The notes beneath the pieces were generated by a model that saw nothing but the letters and a program-made list of their open reading frames with translations, was not told where the DNA came from and made no database searches. From assembly GCA_946811185.2 (NCBI GenBank), contig OX328096.1, forward strand, positions 41,430,252-41,494,251: a stretch of DNA of 64,000 bases. Direction: 5' to 3'. Shown here one piece after another: positions 11,601-21,587 of this stretch (position 1 is the stretch's first letter; each line of letters begins with the position of its first letter). Source of the stretch: Hippopus hippopus. Its lineage: Eukaryota; Mollusca; Bivalvia; Cardiida; Cardiidae. A program made the position numbers and the translations under genes.

Positions 11601-13855
11601 CATTTTCACAGTATGTACAGTTATGTGTAACCCATCAATTTACAAATATTTGTCCAACTTCTTTTCATTCCAGTGAAAAGACAAGAAAAGATGTCACTGT
11701 AGGCTGAATATGATTATTTCCTCAATTTAGATTGGTTGATTGCATTATGTTTAATGCCATTTTCAACATTATTTCAGTTACATCACGACAGCCAGTGCAC
11801 CTGTCCATGCTTTCCTATGACTTTACATAATACTCTTCCCAAGCCACTGGCTGCTTTCCCACATAACCATTCTCGAAACAATGATCAGCAGTGAGAGGAA
11901 TGAACCCTGTGACTATCATCAATCCTTGGAAAGAAATTAGACGAGCTGGAGATTTGAAGCATCAACCTTCTGGTCTCAAGTCCTGGATGCTACTGACTGC
12001 ACTAATTCGGCTCGGCTCCTCAGTTTGGGAGTCAGATACATCAACCATTCCAAATATTGCTTCGATGATGAATTGTTAAAACTAGCTTATTGTCTGAGAC
12101 AATCTGGCCTCATATTCACCAGCCATTCTTAATTTTATTCTTAGTCTTATTCTAGATTTAGAAAGTAAAAGCAACTTCTGATTGGGTAAACCATTTGGTT
12201 TGGCCAATCAGCAATTGTATATAGAAAGGTTGATGAATACGGTGTTAGACATCATTGCTGTTGCTTTAAAGTTAGTTCTGTTAATCCATTTCAGGTATTC
12301 AGTCAATAAATGCAGCTTCAGTCAAGGTAAAAATCAAATCTTACAAAAACCAATATCAGTCTCTGCATTACTAATGAGTTTGTTAAATTCAATCATTTCA
12401 TTTGCAATGAAAGTAATTTATGTAAAGAATAATCATTTGGAAAAGTACAACTTTCAGTAAAAGCTTGAAAGTACTGTATACGTGGATATATACGTGTGTC
12501 GAAAAATTTGCAAATTATCAATTACGGACATTTTGCATTGGGAAATGTTTGCGAGTTAGAGACACTTGTTATTTGTTGGTATATTTGTGGTAAAATACGC
12601 GAACAGAAAAGTTTGCGAATTTTCATATTCGCAAAATCACAAAATATCCACTTCGCAAACATTATCACTTATACAGTAATTAAAGAGACTTCAATGCATT
12701 GCTGTGTTCAGAAATACAGCTAACATAAGTTAAGGGTTAAAAACACTTGCATGTACCTGAGCCCTAAAATGCTAAGCCGACCCAAAGGTTCTTTATAATC
12801 TAAATAATGTCAATTAAGATCGGACTATGTATAAACAAAGTAACAATATCTCTTGCCTTGGTAAATGTTTGGTAAAAATGACTTGAGCTAGAGAGAATTG
12901 AGCCATTCAAACATTTAGAAAATTTAGCATTGTACAGAGCAATTGTTGACTATTGAAAAGTGGTGCGGCTGTGAAACACCTTTAGCATTCCCAGAGTGGG
13001 ATAGAGCATGGGAAGAGAGCACATAAGGATACAGGAGACATCCCCACAAAAACATTTTTGAAGTTAAGAAGTCTCTTGAACTTGAAGCGATTCTTATGCA
13101 TTTTGAATTCATTCTTGCTTGTAAAACTTAATTGTTTTAGTAATATTTGCTATATTTCAAATTCTTGAATCAGTTTTTCAAGGCCTGCCAAAATTGAAAA
13201 AAGTGGTGCAGCCAATACCATATCTGGCAAAAAAATGGTCCAGCCATGGCCAGACTGCCAATGACAGCCTTGTTATAAAAGTTAAGGTTTAATGGGAAGA
13301 TAGCCTTAACCCTTAACTTTAATCAAACAATTGTGAATTTTAATGACCCCGAAGAAAAAGCCTTTTGAAAGCATTGTGGGAAAAAGAGAAAATACTGGTA
13401 ACCACCATTTTCTCCCTTTCCCACAATGTTTTGTACACCTTCAAAGATAAACCCCATCATTTCAGCCACATTCTATTCTTCGCATGCATATGCTTTTAAT
13501 TACGACAAGCCTAAAATTTTGTCAGTTGGTAAAGAGTTAAACAAATTGTGATAAAATTAGATATAGTTCATTTTTTCTCACTTCCAATACTTCTCTGATA
13601 TTGCTACACACATGCATGGTCCTTTTCCCACAATGTTTTTCAAATGTTTCAAATACAAATCCCATAACCTGAGCGCCATATAATTGGTCATCTGCAAATG
13701 CTTTCAATTTGAACAAGATTAAAATCTTGTCATGTGGCTAACAATTACTTTATTTTCACTCTGACATTTTTGTTTTATTTCAGGAATTATCAGATTTAGT
13801 GGGAAAGGCCAGTGCTCAGAATATAAGGCAATTCTTCGACAGTTCTTGGGAATAA
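5534..13855 (+). CDS. FAAP24: Fanconi anaemia core complex-associated protein 24, spliced gene
   Basis: DNA-binding partner of FANCM that targets the Fanconi core complex to damaged or branched DNA and supports ATR signalling; nuclear. CDS pieces: 5534-5660, 6475-6614, 8837-8911, 9914-9991, 11466-11610, 12295-12326, 13784-13855. Splice phases agree across every junction between separate exons. Without the inserted element the protein is 222 residues, against about 215 in human. Residues ~20-140 form the nuclease-dead ERCC4-like domain (VPTGHIILCSKWR, TLFEDNLGFVDF, VIYAAEADLV, LILAEKTG, VVLELGFMIVPV). Residues ~150-222 hold the tandem helix-hairpin-helix region (VQNIPKLGYVKARKLLEHF; LSDLVGKASAQNIRQFF). 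Oddity: a 1000-bp transposon splits the third coding exon between residues 114 and 115. Confidence 0.93.
5713..5930 (+). repeat. TTAA MITE in FAAP24 intron 1
   Basis: TTAACTCTTTATCCA start, ACAAATCAAATGTAGCTC, degenerate palindrome (GCTTGTTACCATTACTTTC), GTGTGGTTAAGGGTT end. Confidence 0.75.
6165..6385 (+). repeat. Degenerate TTAA MITE
   Basis: CACCATCCTGAGTTTTAAC, AACCAGTATTTTCTCC and CAAATGCTTTGGAATTTGG follow the family order. A C-run and A-run interrupt it at 6183-6220. It ends about 90 bp before FAAP24 exon 2. Confidence 0.6.
6475..6614 (+). CDS. FAAP24: FAAP24 exon 2
   Basis: Acceptor CACTGTAG, donor CGGAAG|GTAAAA; phase 1 in, phase 0 out. It encodes TLFEDNLGFVDF and VIYAAEADLV, matching the FEDG and VTEADLV segments of vertebrate FAAP24. 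Confidence 0.93.
7341..7570 (+). repeat. TTAA MITE, well preserved
   Basis: TTAACCCTTTACCACACAGT start, central GAAAATGCTGGTAACCAGCA palindrome, GGAAAAGAGTTAA end. 230 bp. Confidence 0.9.
7584..7823 (+). repeat. TTAA MITE, opposite orientation
   Basis: TTAACTCTTTACCAAATGAC start; GGATTTTGTGGTAAAGGAAT end. It follows the previous copy after 14 bp and lies in the reverse orientation. Confidence 0.85.
7835..7975 (-). repeat. SINE fragment (3' body)
   Basis: Shares TATCACAGCATTGGCTTACA, ATTCATGTATGTTCTGG and GGGCTCTGTAGTGT with the SINE body seen at 46460-46550. The promoter part is missing. A GGAGCCATCATGGCCCTCTT fragment from a pearl-like element end precedes it. Confidence 0.5.
8398..8565 (+). 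repeat. Degenerate TTAA MITE
   Basis: AGAAAAATGCCAGTTACAAACATTTT marks a decayed palindrome; CAGGGTTGTTAAAAGTTGGG and GGTAAAGGGTAA mark the B-side end. Confidence 0.6.
8640..8820 (-). mobile_element. Fragment of pearl-like element (3' hairpin and microsatellite)
   Basis: The hairpin TACCCCC...GGGGGTA at 8644-8678 is followed by CTGTCCGTATGTCCGTCTGT, the reverse complement of an ACGG-type microsatellite. Same layout as the end of the element at 61780-62535, inverted. The tandem core is missing. Confidence 0.65.
8837..8911 (+). CDS. FAAP24: FAAP24 exon 3, part before the transposon
   Basis: Acceptor TTACTTTTACAG; 25 codons encoding KIQMLILAEKTGASAQYYQS and FQK. The reading then runs into the duplicated TA (8912-8913) and the left end of the mariner-derived element. 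Confidence 0.92.
8914..9913. mobile_element. Palindromic mariner-derived element inside FAAP24 exon 3
   Basis: Exactly 1000 bp flanked by a duplicated TA (8912-8913, 9914-9915). The ends are perfect inverted repeats for about 30 bp, beginning CAGGGTGTCCGGAAAGTAAG. The inverted homology continues imperfectly for ~380 bp into each arm, leaving a ~250 bp centre. Translation of the right arm gives DPCDFFLWGYVKSKV, then an interrupted segment, the C-terminal signature of mariner-type DD(D/E) transposases. The centre on the minus strand reads WFMQAGAKAHTSKSVTDFL..FGDRIISKRCS, related to the WFQQDGA.AHT motif with the catalytic D changed to A. It is therefore a non-autonomous inverted-duplication derivative, not a coding transposon. 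Confidence 0.93.
9914..9991 (+). CDS. FAAP24: FAAP24 exon 3, part after the transposon
   Basis: It begins at the second TA copy (9914-9915) and encodes YVVLELGFMIVPVPGQTEAA and GVLAQI, ending at an ATT|GTAAGT donor, phase 0. Deleting 8912-9913 joins the two parts exactly as QKY-VVLELG, in register with human QKF-TVLDLG. Confidence 0.93.
10203..10310. repeat. Short palindromic GATCAGACTGC repeat
   Basis: AGATTAGACTGCACATTCTG then AGCAGTCTGACCTTGATCTA. Related copies, each ~60-110 bp, are at 14300, 24010, 27140, 35090, 36770, 43350, 49530, 53500, 56470 and 62550. Confidence 0.65.
10770..11100 (+). repeat. Two partial TTAA MITEs
   Basis: 10770-10872 keeps the palindrome half and B-side (CAGTTACCAACATTTTCTCC ... 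GGTAATGGGTTAA). 10925-11095 keeps CTGAAAGATGAAAGAATTTG and TTTGTCATTTGGTAAAGGGT. In FAAP24 intron 3. Confidence 0.55.
11218..11442 (+). repeat. TTAA MITE just upstream of FAAP24 exon 4
   Basis: TCTACCAAACGACAAAAATT start, GAAAATGCTGGTTACCAGCA palindrome with a C-run in the right arm, GTGTGGTAAAGCGGTTAA end at 11442. The exon begins at 11466. The frame is open from the MITE through the exon, so retention of this intron end would not create a stop. Confidence 0.88.
11466..11610 (+). CDS. FAAP24: FAAP24 exon 4
   Basis: Acceptor CAATATTTCAG, donor CACA|GTATGT; phase 0 in, phase 1 out. It encodes the linker and first helix-hairpin-helix (LLATVQNIPKLGYVKARKLL). Only 23 bp separate it from a MITE upstream. 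Confidence 0.93.
12295..12326 (+). CDS. FAAP24: FAAP24 exon 5 (32-nt microexon)
   Basis: Acceptor TCCATTTCAG, donor GTCAAG|GTAAAA. It encodes SIQSINAASVK, corresponding to human SIQQLSNAS. Phase 1 in, phase 0 out. Confidence 0.88.
13316..13540 (+). repeat. TTAA MITE
   Basis: TTAACCCTTAACTTTAATCA start, TACTGGTAACCACCATTTTC palindrome, TCAGTTGGTAAAGAGTTAA end. FAAP24 last intron. Confidence 0.85.
13615..13750 (+). repeat. Partial TTAA MITE
   Basis: CTTTTCCCACAATGTTTTTC to AAATCTTGTCATGTGGCTAA; the left half is missing. Ends about 35 bp before the last FAAP24 exon. Confidence 0.6.
13784..13855 (+). CDS. FAAP24: FAAP24 exon 6 with stop
   Basis: Acceptor TTTTATTTCAG. It encodes the second helix-hairpin-helix (ELSDLVGKASAQNIRQFF) and ends DSSWE, stop TAA at 13853-13855. 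Confidence 0.93.
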   Translation, partial: ELSDLVGKASAQNIRQFFDSSWE

Positions 13856-16036
13856 CCGTTGAAGTGTAGACATATAGTCAAACCTATATAAGGGGAAATT
13901 GAAGTGGGTTTACCATTTACACCATTGAGAGAGCTTGGCTGGAGAAAAGGAAAGAAAAGGAGAGATAAAAATTGGATGAAGAGACTAAAAAATATTAGGA
14001 CAAATGGAGAGGTTGCTAATTCAAAGAAATTTCTTTCCATTTGTCACTATGTTTTTATAGGCATCCAACTGCAGGGGCATCAAAATTACTATTGCTAGGT
14101 GTTTGAAGAATAAGTAGAATGTACTTTTATTCAGTATGATCTTTGGATCTTCCAAAAAATCTAAACAAACCTTTCTGTAATCCTTTACTACACAATCCTG
14201 AGCTTTAACGACTCTGAGGATTATAGCTCTTGAAAAAATAGTAGGAAAAGGAGAAAATGCATTGGCATTGGAAAAAATTGGTAATTTGGGAGAGTACAGA
14301 TCAAGATCAGACTGAAACTGCAGTCTGATCTTGGATCCCTTACATTAGCTTGTATAGTCAAACCTGTATGATAAAATTGTTTTCAAGTTTCATTGGGTTG
14401 TATTTTCATCTGTCGACGGAGGTTGAGAAATATTTGGCGCTCTAAGTTAAAATGTACTGCAGCAATGTTGACTGTTTACTTTGAGCAACCATAATGTGCG
14501 AGGTAGACGGTTACAAGACACAACTTTAGTCTGCAGGTGATAATGCATTAGAAACATGAACATCGTCTCTTTCTGGTATTGGCTTTTTGTGTGCCAAGTT
14601 GCCTGATTGTAGCATCTGCAGTACTATTCGTATGTATTATTGCCTGATTGTAGCATCTGCAGTATTATTCGTATGAATTATTTGCCATTCATTTCATACC
14701 TCTTCTATTGAGATAGGATCATCCATAAAATCAATAAAAACAGCAAGAACATTACCTAGAATTCTTCGTTTTATCTAATAATGGTTGCCAAAATCTCCTG
14801 AATATCTTTAAAATATCTACCCTGCCCTCAAGTTCTAGACTTCTAAACACATGTGTAAATGAAATGAATTTTTTCAGTGGATTGAAAAGACCAGACTATT
14901 ATAAATTCAAGGCTGTTTGGACAGGAATTTCTATTAAACGAATGAGCCATGCTCTGGCAAAAGGGGATTTAATGCAACTCCATAATACATAATAACAAGC
15001 ATGTCATCTCATAATTATGGATTTATAAAATCCATTTTGTCTAACAACCTGCTGAATCCTTAGGTAGAGCGATCCTTGGACAGACAGAAAATTTACCAAA
15101 AGCAAAAAGTTTCCATCCAGGTTGGCCTGCACAGAACACAGGCTGACCTGGGTTGATGTTTTTGGCAGATGCATTTAAACCCCTTTTCACAGAACATGGC
15201 AATTGCATGACTATCAATCCAAGATCTATAGTTTGTTTCAACAAACATTCTAACTACATGTATTGTTATATTCAAACATTCTGAGATTAGTAATAGCTAT
15301 TCTTTCAATTTAGAATTTGAACTGATTTTAAAAGGATTCCTGTATATAGTTAAAGATTGCTATTAGTTCTTTTTCCTACAATGTTTTCTGACATTCCCAT
15401 GAAAATTCCATCATTTTGAGAGACATATATCATCTCCAAATACTTTCAATTTTGACAAGTTGTTAAGTTTTGTCACCAGTTAGGGACTTATACTGTGTTA
15501 AAGCAATGATTCATAGTGCAAGGACATTAATCATTCCTTGTCTAAAGTTTTAGCTAAGCAAAGGATTCACTATCCATGAATTACATGCCCTGGATGTACC
15601 TACTAGGCCATCAAGGCTGGCTCTTTCATTTGAATCATCACATCCTCTAAAAAACCCCAGGTGATTGTTGTCAAAGATGGTTTCCTAACATGTCGCCTCT
15701 ATAATCACCCTTTACCAACAATGTCCAAATTTAAACAACCTGAGGAAGAAGGCTTTTGAAAACATTGTGGGAAAAGGAGAAAATTCTTTTCTCACAAATG
15801 TACTACCTCTTCAAAGACAAATCCCACCATTTGAGTCACACTGAGTTTGTTGCCTGCAAATTCTTTCTATTTGGGCAAATCTAAAATTTTGTCCCCTTGT
15901 AAAGAGTTGTATGAGGACAAGTACATTTATGAGAAATGAACAGCTGATAGCCTAGAAAACATCCAGACATACATGTATACAGAACAGAGATAATAAGAGT
16001 TCTTCATTTTAATCTGCAAGAGACTAGAGATTAGAC
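13856..16036. other. Intergenic region after FAAP24
   Basis: No gene recognised. Partial TTAA MITE at 14180-14275, GATCAGACTGC palindrome at 14300-14345, GAGCCATGCTCTG MITE at 14943-15202, and MITE remains at 15370-15485 and 15705-15912. A ~40-bp direct duplication (TTGCCTGATTGTAGCATCTG) lies at 14598-14680. Confidence 0.6.
14943..15202 (+). repeat. GAGCCATGCTCTG MITE
   Basis: Left end TGAGCCATGCTCTGGCAAAA, right end CTTTTCACAGAACATGGC: inverted termini of a ~260-bp family. The internal palindrome AGGCTGACCTGGGTTGATG follows CAGGTTGGCCTGCACAGAAC. Confidence 0.8.
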
Positions 16037-16084
16037 ATGAAATACATTTTGATTGGACTTGCTGCCTTATTTGCCTTTGTACAG
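16037..16084 (+). CDS. Prokineticin-like gene exon 1 (signal peptide)
   Basis: ATG to GTACAG|GTCTGT, 16 codons encoding MKYILIGLAALFAFVQ. Hydrophobic core and size typical of a secretion signal. Confidence 0.75.
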
Positions 16085-19000
16085 GTCTGTCATTTCGAAA
16101 TAGTTTTTCTCTCATACACTTCTTGAAGGGGCTTTTAGATTTTTTTTTTTGCTGCAAAATACAATTTTTTTGTTAAAACACTTATAAATACTACAAAATA
16201 ATTTTTCTTCTCAAACATATAGATACTCGACATTTAAATGCAGTAAGAAGGTGCGAATGTGGCATGTGATCACAGGACATTCCCACAAACCACGAGAACT
16301 GTGAAATTCTGGGACTAAATGTAAAAGTGCCTTAACTCTTTACCAAATGACAAAATTTTAGACTAGTCCAAATTCAAAGCATTTTCAGATGACAGAATAA
16401 ACCTGACTCAAACATTGAAATTCTCTTTTAGGAAGGGTAGAAAACATTGTAGGAAAATGAGAAAATGCTGGTTACCAGCATTTTTCCTTTTCCCACGATG
16501 TTTTCAAATGGTATTTCGTTCAGGGTTTGTTGAAACTGGTGATTCCGTGGTAATGGGTTAAGAGGCCATTAAAGAAATACCACTGAATTATTTACCTTAT
16601 ATTTTTCTTTGGTCTTTACTAATCATTTCCTAGCTAGTGCCTTACTTCATTCAGTGATAGATTCATTTTGAAGTACCCCCCATTATTAAGCATAAAAGGC
16701 AAATCTATTTGCTTCACCAGCAAGATCAATATCAGACTACACATAATTTGTAATCTGATCCCAATCTTGCACTCAAGGGCCTTGAAAAAATTGCAACTCC
16801 TACAGACTGAACATAGACATTGTCACCATCTAGATGTCTAATACTTGAGGGTTTTCACTAGGTAAGTACCTAATATCTATATATAGCAATTGTAATATTT
16901 CTATATCCTCAAGTTATGACATGATATTTTTCTAAAGGAAGTAAATGGTTGACAAATTAATAGACATTTCACAACTGGGAGGGACACTTTCTGCTCAAAA
17001 ACTAAGACTGGTCAAGACTTGAAAGAAAAGCAGATAAATGTGACTACATGTACATATAACTTTTCATAGAAAAAGGGTAGAAAAATTGTGGGCAAAGGAG
17101 AAAAGGCTGTTCTAGATTACCAGCATTTCTACTTTGTCCACAGTGTTTTCAGAATTTTTAAAACGAGATTATTTGGTAAAAGATAAAATGCAAGTTGACG
17201 TCAGTACTAACAGTGTTAATTTTTTGCCTTAAAGTGACAATAAAGCCAAAAAGTAAACAAAGTAGGTGTTTAAATGCATTTGAATTTATATCATATCATA
17301 TCATTTAAAAGTATGGAAATTATTGTGAAAATGACAATATGTCATTGTATGGTCAGTCCAAGTGTTACTTGCTGACAGAGAAATTAATTTCAAAACTAGG
17401 TTAAAACCTGCCCGGTAGCTGTGTCTTTTGTTTACTTTTTGCCTGATTTTAAAATTCATTTTTCTGCCAGCGACTAACATATGGCCCGGTCACACGACAA
17501 CAGACTGTCATCTCCACAATATTTTTCATACTTTTACATGGTATGATTTAAATGTATTATGACACCTGCTTTGATATTTTGGTCTTTCCTGGGCCTTTAA
17601 ATTGTTTTTTACATAAAGACAATACTTATCCCTTTACTGTAGAGCTCAAACTGATCAACAATTTTTACAAATCACATTAAGGCAAAGAAAGCAGATACAA
17701 GCAAAATATTCACTAGAAAGCATTGTGGAGAACAGAGCAACTGCTCATAACAAGCAAATACTCCTTTTGCAACAATGTTTTCTGATACTGTCCAGTACAG
17801 AGGTCATATGCATAAGTACAGGGTTATCACTTATACAGGGTTTGACAATGTATTTAAAACTTTAGTTCTGAATTGCTTCCTAGCCCTTGCTCGAAGATAT
17901 GGGCCATGCTCTGCATCATACTAAGCAAGTCATCACATAATTATGGAATCATAAAATCCATTCTGTCTGATGCCCGATTGAACCATGAGGTAACCTGGTC
18001 ATTTGACATGCAGAAAATTGACCAATAGCAAAACGTTTGGATGCAAGTCAGCCTGCATGGACTGCAGGCTGATCTGGGCTGATACTTGTTGCAGATGTCT
18101 TAAACACAGAACATGACTCATATAGAAGAAATATACCTTTCACAACTTTAGTTGCCATTGTGGCCTGTGTTGATCGAGATCAGAGTGCTCAAAGCATGCA
18201 GTCTGTTCTTTGATCTACACTGTCTACTTTGGTGTGACATCCTAAACTAAAGCAACCTCAAAATACAAATTATTTGGGTTAAATTTAAGACTGAAAATGT
18301 TGGATAGGTATCTGGCATTCTCGGGGTTAATCTTAAATATGTCTTTGATAAGATCCAACCATTATCTTTTTTCTGGCAGGTCACATTATCATCCAGAACA
18401 TTTCAGACAGAACAGACTCAAAGTTATATTCTAAAAGATTAACAGATGGCCCCTTCTTTACATGTACAATAGCAGTCAGATGCCTACAGCTGGAAGTTAG
18501 AATTATAAAATAATTTAGAATCATTGACGAATACAGACCCTGATGGATATTCACAATTTAACTTTTTTTAAAAACATATTGAATTTGTAGTATTTTGACC
18601 TATCCTATATGGCCTGCAACACGCAAAAAGGGGCATTCAGACATTTGCGTAAAGTGTCGTTTCGGATCAGCCTGTGCGGTCCGCGCAGGCTAATCAGAAA
18701 TGACACTTTCCGTTTTTATGTAATTTTCTGTTTTGCGCAAGTCTACTGTAGCACAAAATCTAATGTAGTCGTAAAGTGCCGTCTCGGATTAGCCTGCGCG
18801 GACTGCGCAGGCTGATTCGAGACGACACTTTACACAAATGTCCGAATGCCCCTTTTCGCGTGTTGCAAGCCATATATTCAAATCATTCATATCACATATT
18901 ATGCATTACCATGACTTATGATTTATTAATAATCCATTAAGGCTGACCTAACACCAGAAGGACAAGAATGTATGAGTGACTCTGACTGCAGCAATCTGGA

Positions 19001-20294
19001 ATGCTGCTATAAGAAACATGATTTCTTGGTTGTCAGCAAGAAAAGACAAACCTTTGAAGGATACCCAGTCAATCCAGTGGATCTTGCACATACTAAAGGT
19101 ACACCATCATAATCAGGACATGTTTAATGTATTTTGTGAAATATTTGAAGAAATTCCCACGTTCACAGCAAGCAATGGTTGAAGGGCACTCAGTAAAGCC
19201 AGTTGATGAACAAGTTGCTTTCATTTGATATGACCTCAACACAAAATACATTAATAATCCTAATTGTAGCAAACACTAAATCCTTTTCTAATATTTTCAG
19301 TATTTTTTTGCTTTTCTTTAAGATTTTACAAATAGTATGTAAAAAGTAGTTCTGTGACCAATTCCATTCTCTGGATAACAAATGCAGTTCCTTTGTAGAT
19401 CTATGAGCCAATGAATATTGCCACTTATGGTCAATTTCATATGACTAAGACTAGCCAATTAGCTATGGTAATCAAATTACCTGGCTTATTGAGAGCATCT
19501 TTTTGAAAATATGGGTGAAACAAATGATTGACTGGTTTTGTAGGTGAGTTACATTAAAATTAGGTTTTCTCTGCAAAATGTAGGTTTTCTATTACTAAAA
19601 TTTAATCTATTAAAATATAACTTGTATATCCTGCACTTTTAAAGCAGAGAGAGGTATCAGGACACATAAACCTTCATCTGGGTACACCACACCTTCCATT
19701 CTAAATAAATATGAGCAATGCTATGGCAAAAGAGGGCTTAATGTGTCTCCTTGATGCATTATACCAAGCAAGTCATCACAATTCTGGATCCATTTTGTCT
19801 AACAACCTGCCGAATCCCAAGGTAGAATGGTCCTTGGACATGCAGAAAATTGACCGATAGCAAAAAGTTTTGACTCAGATAAGACTGTACAGGCTGACCT
19901 TGATCAATACTTTTTTCAAATGCAATAAGCTTCCTTTTCAGAGTGCATGGCTCATATCATTCCAGGACTAGCCATTTGATTGGCAAAGACAGTACATGTC
20001 CCAGCCAATAGAAAGGCTAGTCCTACAAGTTATGATTTATTCTTAAAAAAAAAAAAACTGAATTCAGAATGGCTGGTGAAAATGACCTTTGACATAGTTC
20101 ATTTTTTGTTTTTAGGGGTCTGCCAACAATACCACAAACTTGGCGATTCTTGCAGCCCATTTGATAAGACCAATGGATATTGCAGCTGCAATGAAAAACA
20201 AGGTCACACTTGTCAGATCACTGTCACTAAGAGGGCTGTTTTTCCCTTTTCAAGATCGTATACTTGTTCTCCAATGTTGACTGTGTCAAAATAG
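16037..20294 (+). CDS. Secreted ten-cysteine prokineticin/astakine-like protein, 3 exons
   Basis: Exons 16037-16084 (phase 0), 18942-19098 (phase 0 to 1) and 20116-20294, stop TAG; 127 residues. Residues 1-17 (MKYILIGLAALFAFVQA) are a signal peptide, with the exon junction at the likely cleavage site. The mature part has exactly ten cysteines: C-x5-C-x4-CC, then a 33-residue basic loop, C-x8-C-x9-C-x-C-x7-C and a final C. This order resembles the colipase fold of prokineticins, arthropod/mollusc astakines and dickkopf C-domains. The motif ECMSDSDCSNLECC is close to the conserved N-terminal block. It lacks the AVIT start of vertebrate prokineticins. An extracellular signalling role (haematopoietic or immune for astakines) is inference from family. 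An AATAAA lies at 20330. Confidence 0.78.
16332..16561 (+). repeat. TTAA MITE
   Basis: TTAACTCTTTACCAAATGAC start, GAAAATGCTGGTTACCAGCA palindrome, CCGTGGTAATGGGTTAA end. In intron 1 of the ten-cysteine gene. Confidence 0.88.
17040..17800 (+). repeat. Decayed TTAA MITEs
   Basis: 17060-17190 (AGAAAAATTGTGGGCAAAGG, ATTACCAGCATTTCTACTTT) and 17630-17800 (GAAAGCATTGTGGAGAACAG, TTTTGCAACAATGTTTTCTG). The stretch between them, 17200-17620, shows nothing recognisable. Confidence 0.5.
17897..18122 (+). repeat. GAGCCATGCTCTG MITE, shortened left end
   Basis: GGGCCATGCTCTGCATCATA, ATTATGGAATCATAAAATCC, CAGCCTGCATGGACTGCAGG and CAGAACATGACTCATA. Part of the left end is deleted relative to 34451-34712. 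Confidence 0.75.
18607..18875. mobile_element. 269-bp two-hairpin MITE, copy 1
   Basis: Outer inverted repeats ATATGGCCTGCAACACGC / GTGTTGCAAGCCATAT enclose two GC-rich hairpins with core GCCTGCGCGGACTGCGCAGG. A 94% like copy is at 28688-28956. It lies in intron 1 of the ten-cysteine gene. Apparent ORFs are by-products of the palindromes. Confidence 0.9.
18942..19098 (+). CDS. Prokineticin-like gene exon 2
   Basis: Acceptor CCATTAAG, donor ACTAAAG|GTACAC. It encodes the first four cysteines (ECMSDSDCSNLECCYKK) and a long loop up to DLAHTK. Phase 1 out. Confidence 0.8.
19711..19957 (+). repeat. GAGCCATGCTCTG MITE
   Basis: ATGAGCAATGCTATGGCAAA left end; TTTTCAGAGTGCATGGCTCA right end; ATTGACCGATAGCAAAAAGT inside. 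About 160 bp before exon 3 of the ten-cysteine gene. Confidence 0.78.
20116..20294 (+). CDS. Prokineticin-like gene exon 3 with stop
   Basis: Acceptor TTTGTTTTTAG. It encodes VCQQYHKLGDSCSPFDKTNG, then YCSCNEKQGHTC and the last cysteine in YTCSPMLTVSK, stop TAG. Six of the ten cysteines are here. Confidence 0.82.
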
Positions 20295-20329
20295 AATATC
20301 ACAATCTGCTTCGAGTTCATTTACAATGA

Positions 20330-20335
20330 AATAAA
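20330..20335 (+). promoter_or_regulatory. Polyadenylation signal AATAAA
   Basis: AATAAA 36 bp after the stop codon of the ten-cysteine protein gene; the position is suitable for its poly(A) signal. Confidence 0.5.
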
Positions 20336-20562
20336 ATACAAAATATCATAAAAGAGCTGTTTTTATTACTTTATTTTGACAATATCAATAAGCATGAGAC
20401 TGTGTTTTTAGTAATTATTACGTTTTAATGAAAAGTTGCAAATTCAGATATATAAATATGATGGTAATAGAACTGTCCATGGTCATCATATTTTTTCTAT
20501 CCTTTGTCAGTGACTTCTACCAAGGTGAACCAAATCTGATAAAAATGAATAAGGGCTCTTCA

Positions 20563-20776
20563 ACCTTTACCCAACAATGACCAGTTTTAAGGAACTTGAG
20601 AAAGATGGCATTTGAAAATATTGTGGGAAATGGTAGCCAGTATTTTTTTCCATTTCCCAAAATGTTTGCAACCTTCTAAAGACAAATCCCACAGTTTGAG
20701 TCAAATTGTATTAGACATCTGCAAATACCTTTTATTTGGACAATTCTGAAATTCTGTTGTTTAGTAAAGAGTTAGT
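20563..20776 (+). repeat. Degenerate TTAA MITE
   Basis: CCTTTACCCAACAATGACCA start, AAAATATTGTGGGAAATGGT, TTTAGTAAAGAGTTAG end. Between the two convergent genes. Confidence 0.65.
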
Positions 20777-20959
20777 TTCCAAATCTAAATTCAATGAAAA
20801 ACCATCTTACTGGTTGAGACATTCTGATTCACATCACATGTCCTACCTTGGAATTTAGAAACAGAACAACTATAGGTCATTTGTAAACACATTTGACGTA
20901 GCAGTGTAAATTAACCTTGAGTTACAGTAGTAGTTCATAAAACACTTATAAACAATTGA

Positions 20960-21080
20960 ATGGTGTTTTAAGACTCTTTCAACATTATTTCAGACATATC
21001 ACAGCAACAGGTCACTCATTCACGTATGTCCTGGGTTTCACCTAGGGCTCTAATGTGTCCTGCCCAGAGACACTTCCATG
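20960..21080 (-). repeat. SINE 3' fragment
   Basis: TTTCAACATTATTTCAGACA, CATTCACGTATGTCCTGGGT and AGGGCTCTAATGTGTCCTGC match the body of the SINEs at 46410 and 51775. Confidence 0.55.
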
Positions 21081-21261
21081 AATGACCAAGTATCTTCTTG
21101 TAAGAATATAGTAGTAAAAAATCTCTTGCAGGTACAGCTTCTTTGCCATCAAATTTATTTTCTTTGTCTTAAAATCCCAGGATGAAATGAAATTCATAAG
21201 AAAAAATGTTGAAATAGAAATACTTTAATTCACTCATCTCAAAACTGCAACCATTTCACCT

Positions 21262-21445
21262 GTTCAACCCTTTACTACATGATTCCAATTGTAACAAGCC
21301 TTGGGTAAACAGCATTTTCTCTTTTACCCACAATGTTTTCTACCCTTTCAGACACAGATCCCATCATTAAAACCACAATGAATTTGTCATCTGCAAATGC
21401 TTTCAATTTGCTTAAGTTTAAAATTTTGTTGTAGAGTCAAAACAT
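21262..21445 (+). repeat. Partial TTAA MITE
   Basis: CAACCCTTTACTACATGATT, AACAGCATTTTCTCTTTTAC, CTTTCAATTTGCTTAAG. Ends 140 bp from the zinc-finger stop codon, so it may be in the 3' UTR of that gene. Confidence 0.6.
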
Positions 21446-21587
21446 TATCTCCTCATGATCACTTTTTTTGTACTGCAGCTGGCCACTTTTGAAAACAGTG
21501 TGGCAAATTGCTCACTAACAACCAATTTCTACTTTTGCCACATTTTTCCCGAAGTATTGTGAAAGATTCACAATCATTATCCCTATT

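Noticed and set aside
18609..18815. Cysteine-containing ORF found twice (also 28690-28896)
   Set aside because: It lies wholly within the palindromic 269-bp MITE; the reading is a by-product of the hairpins.
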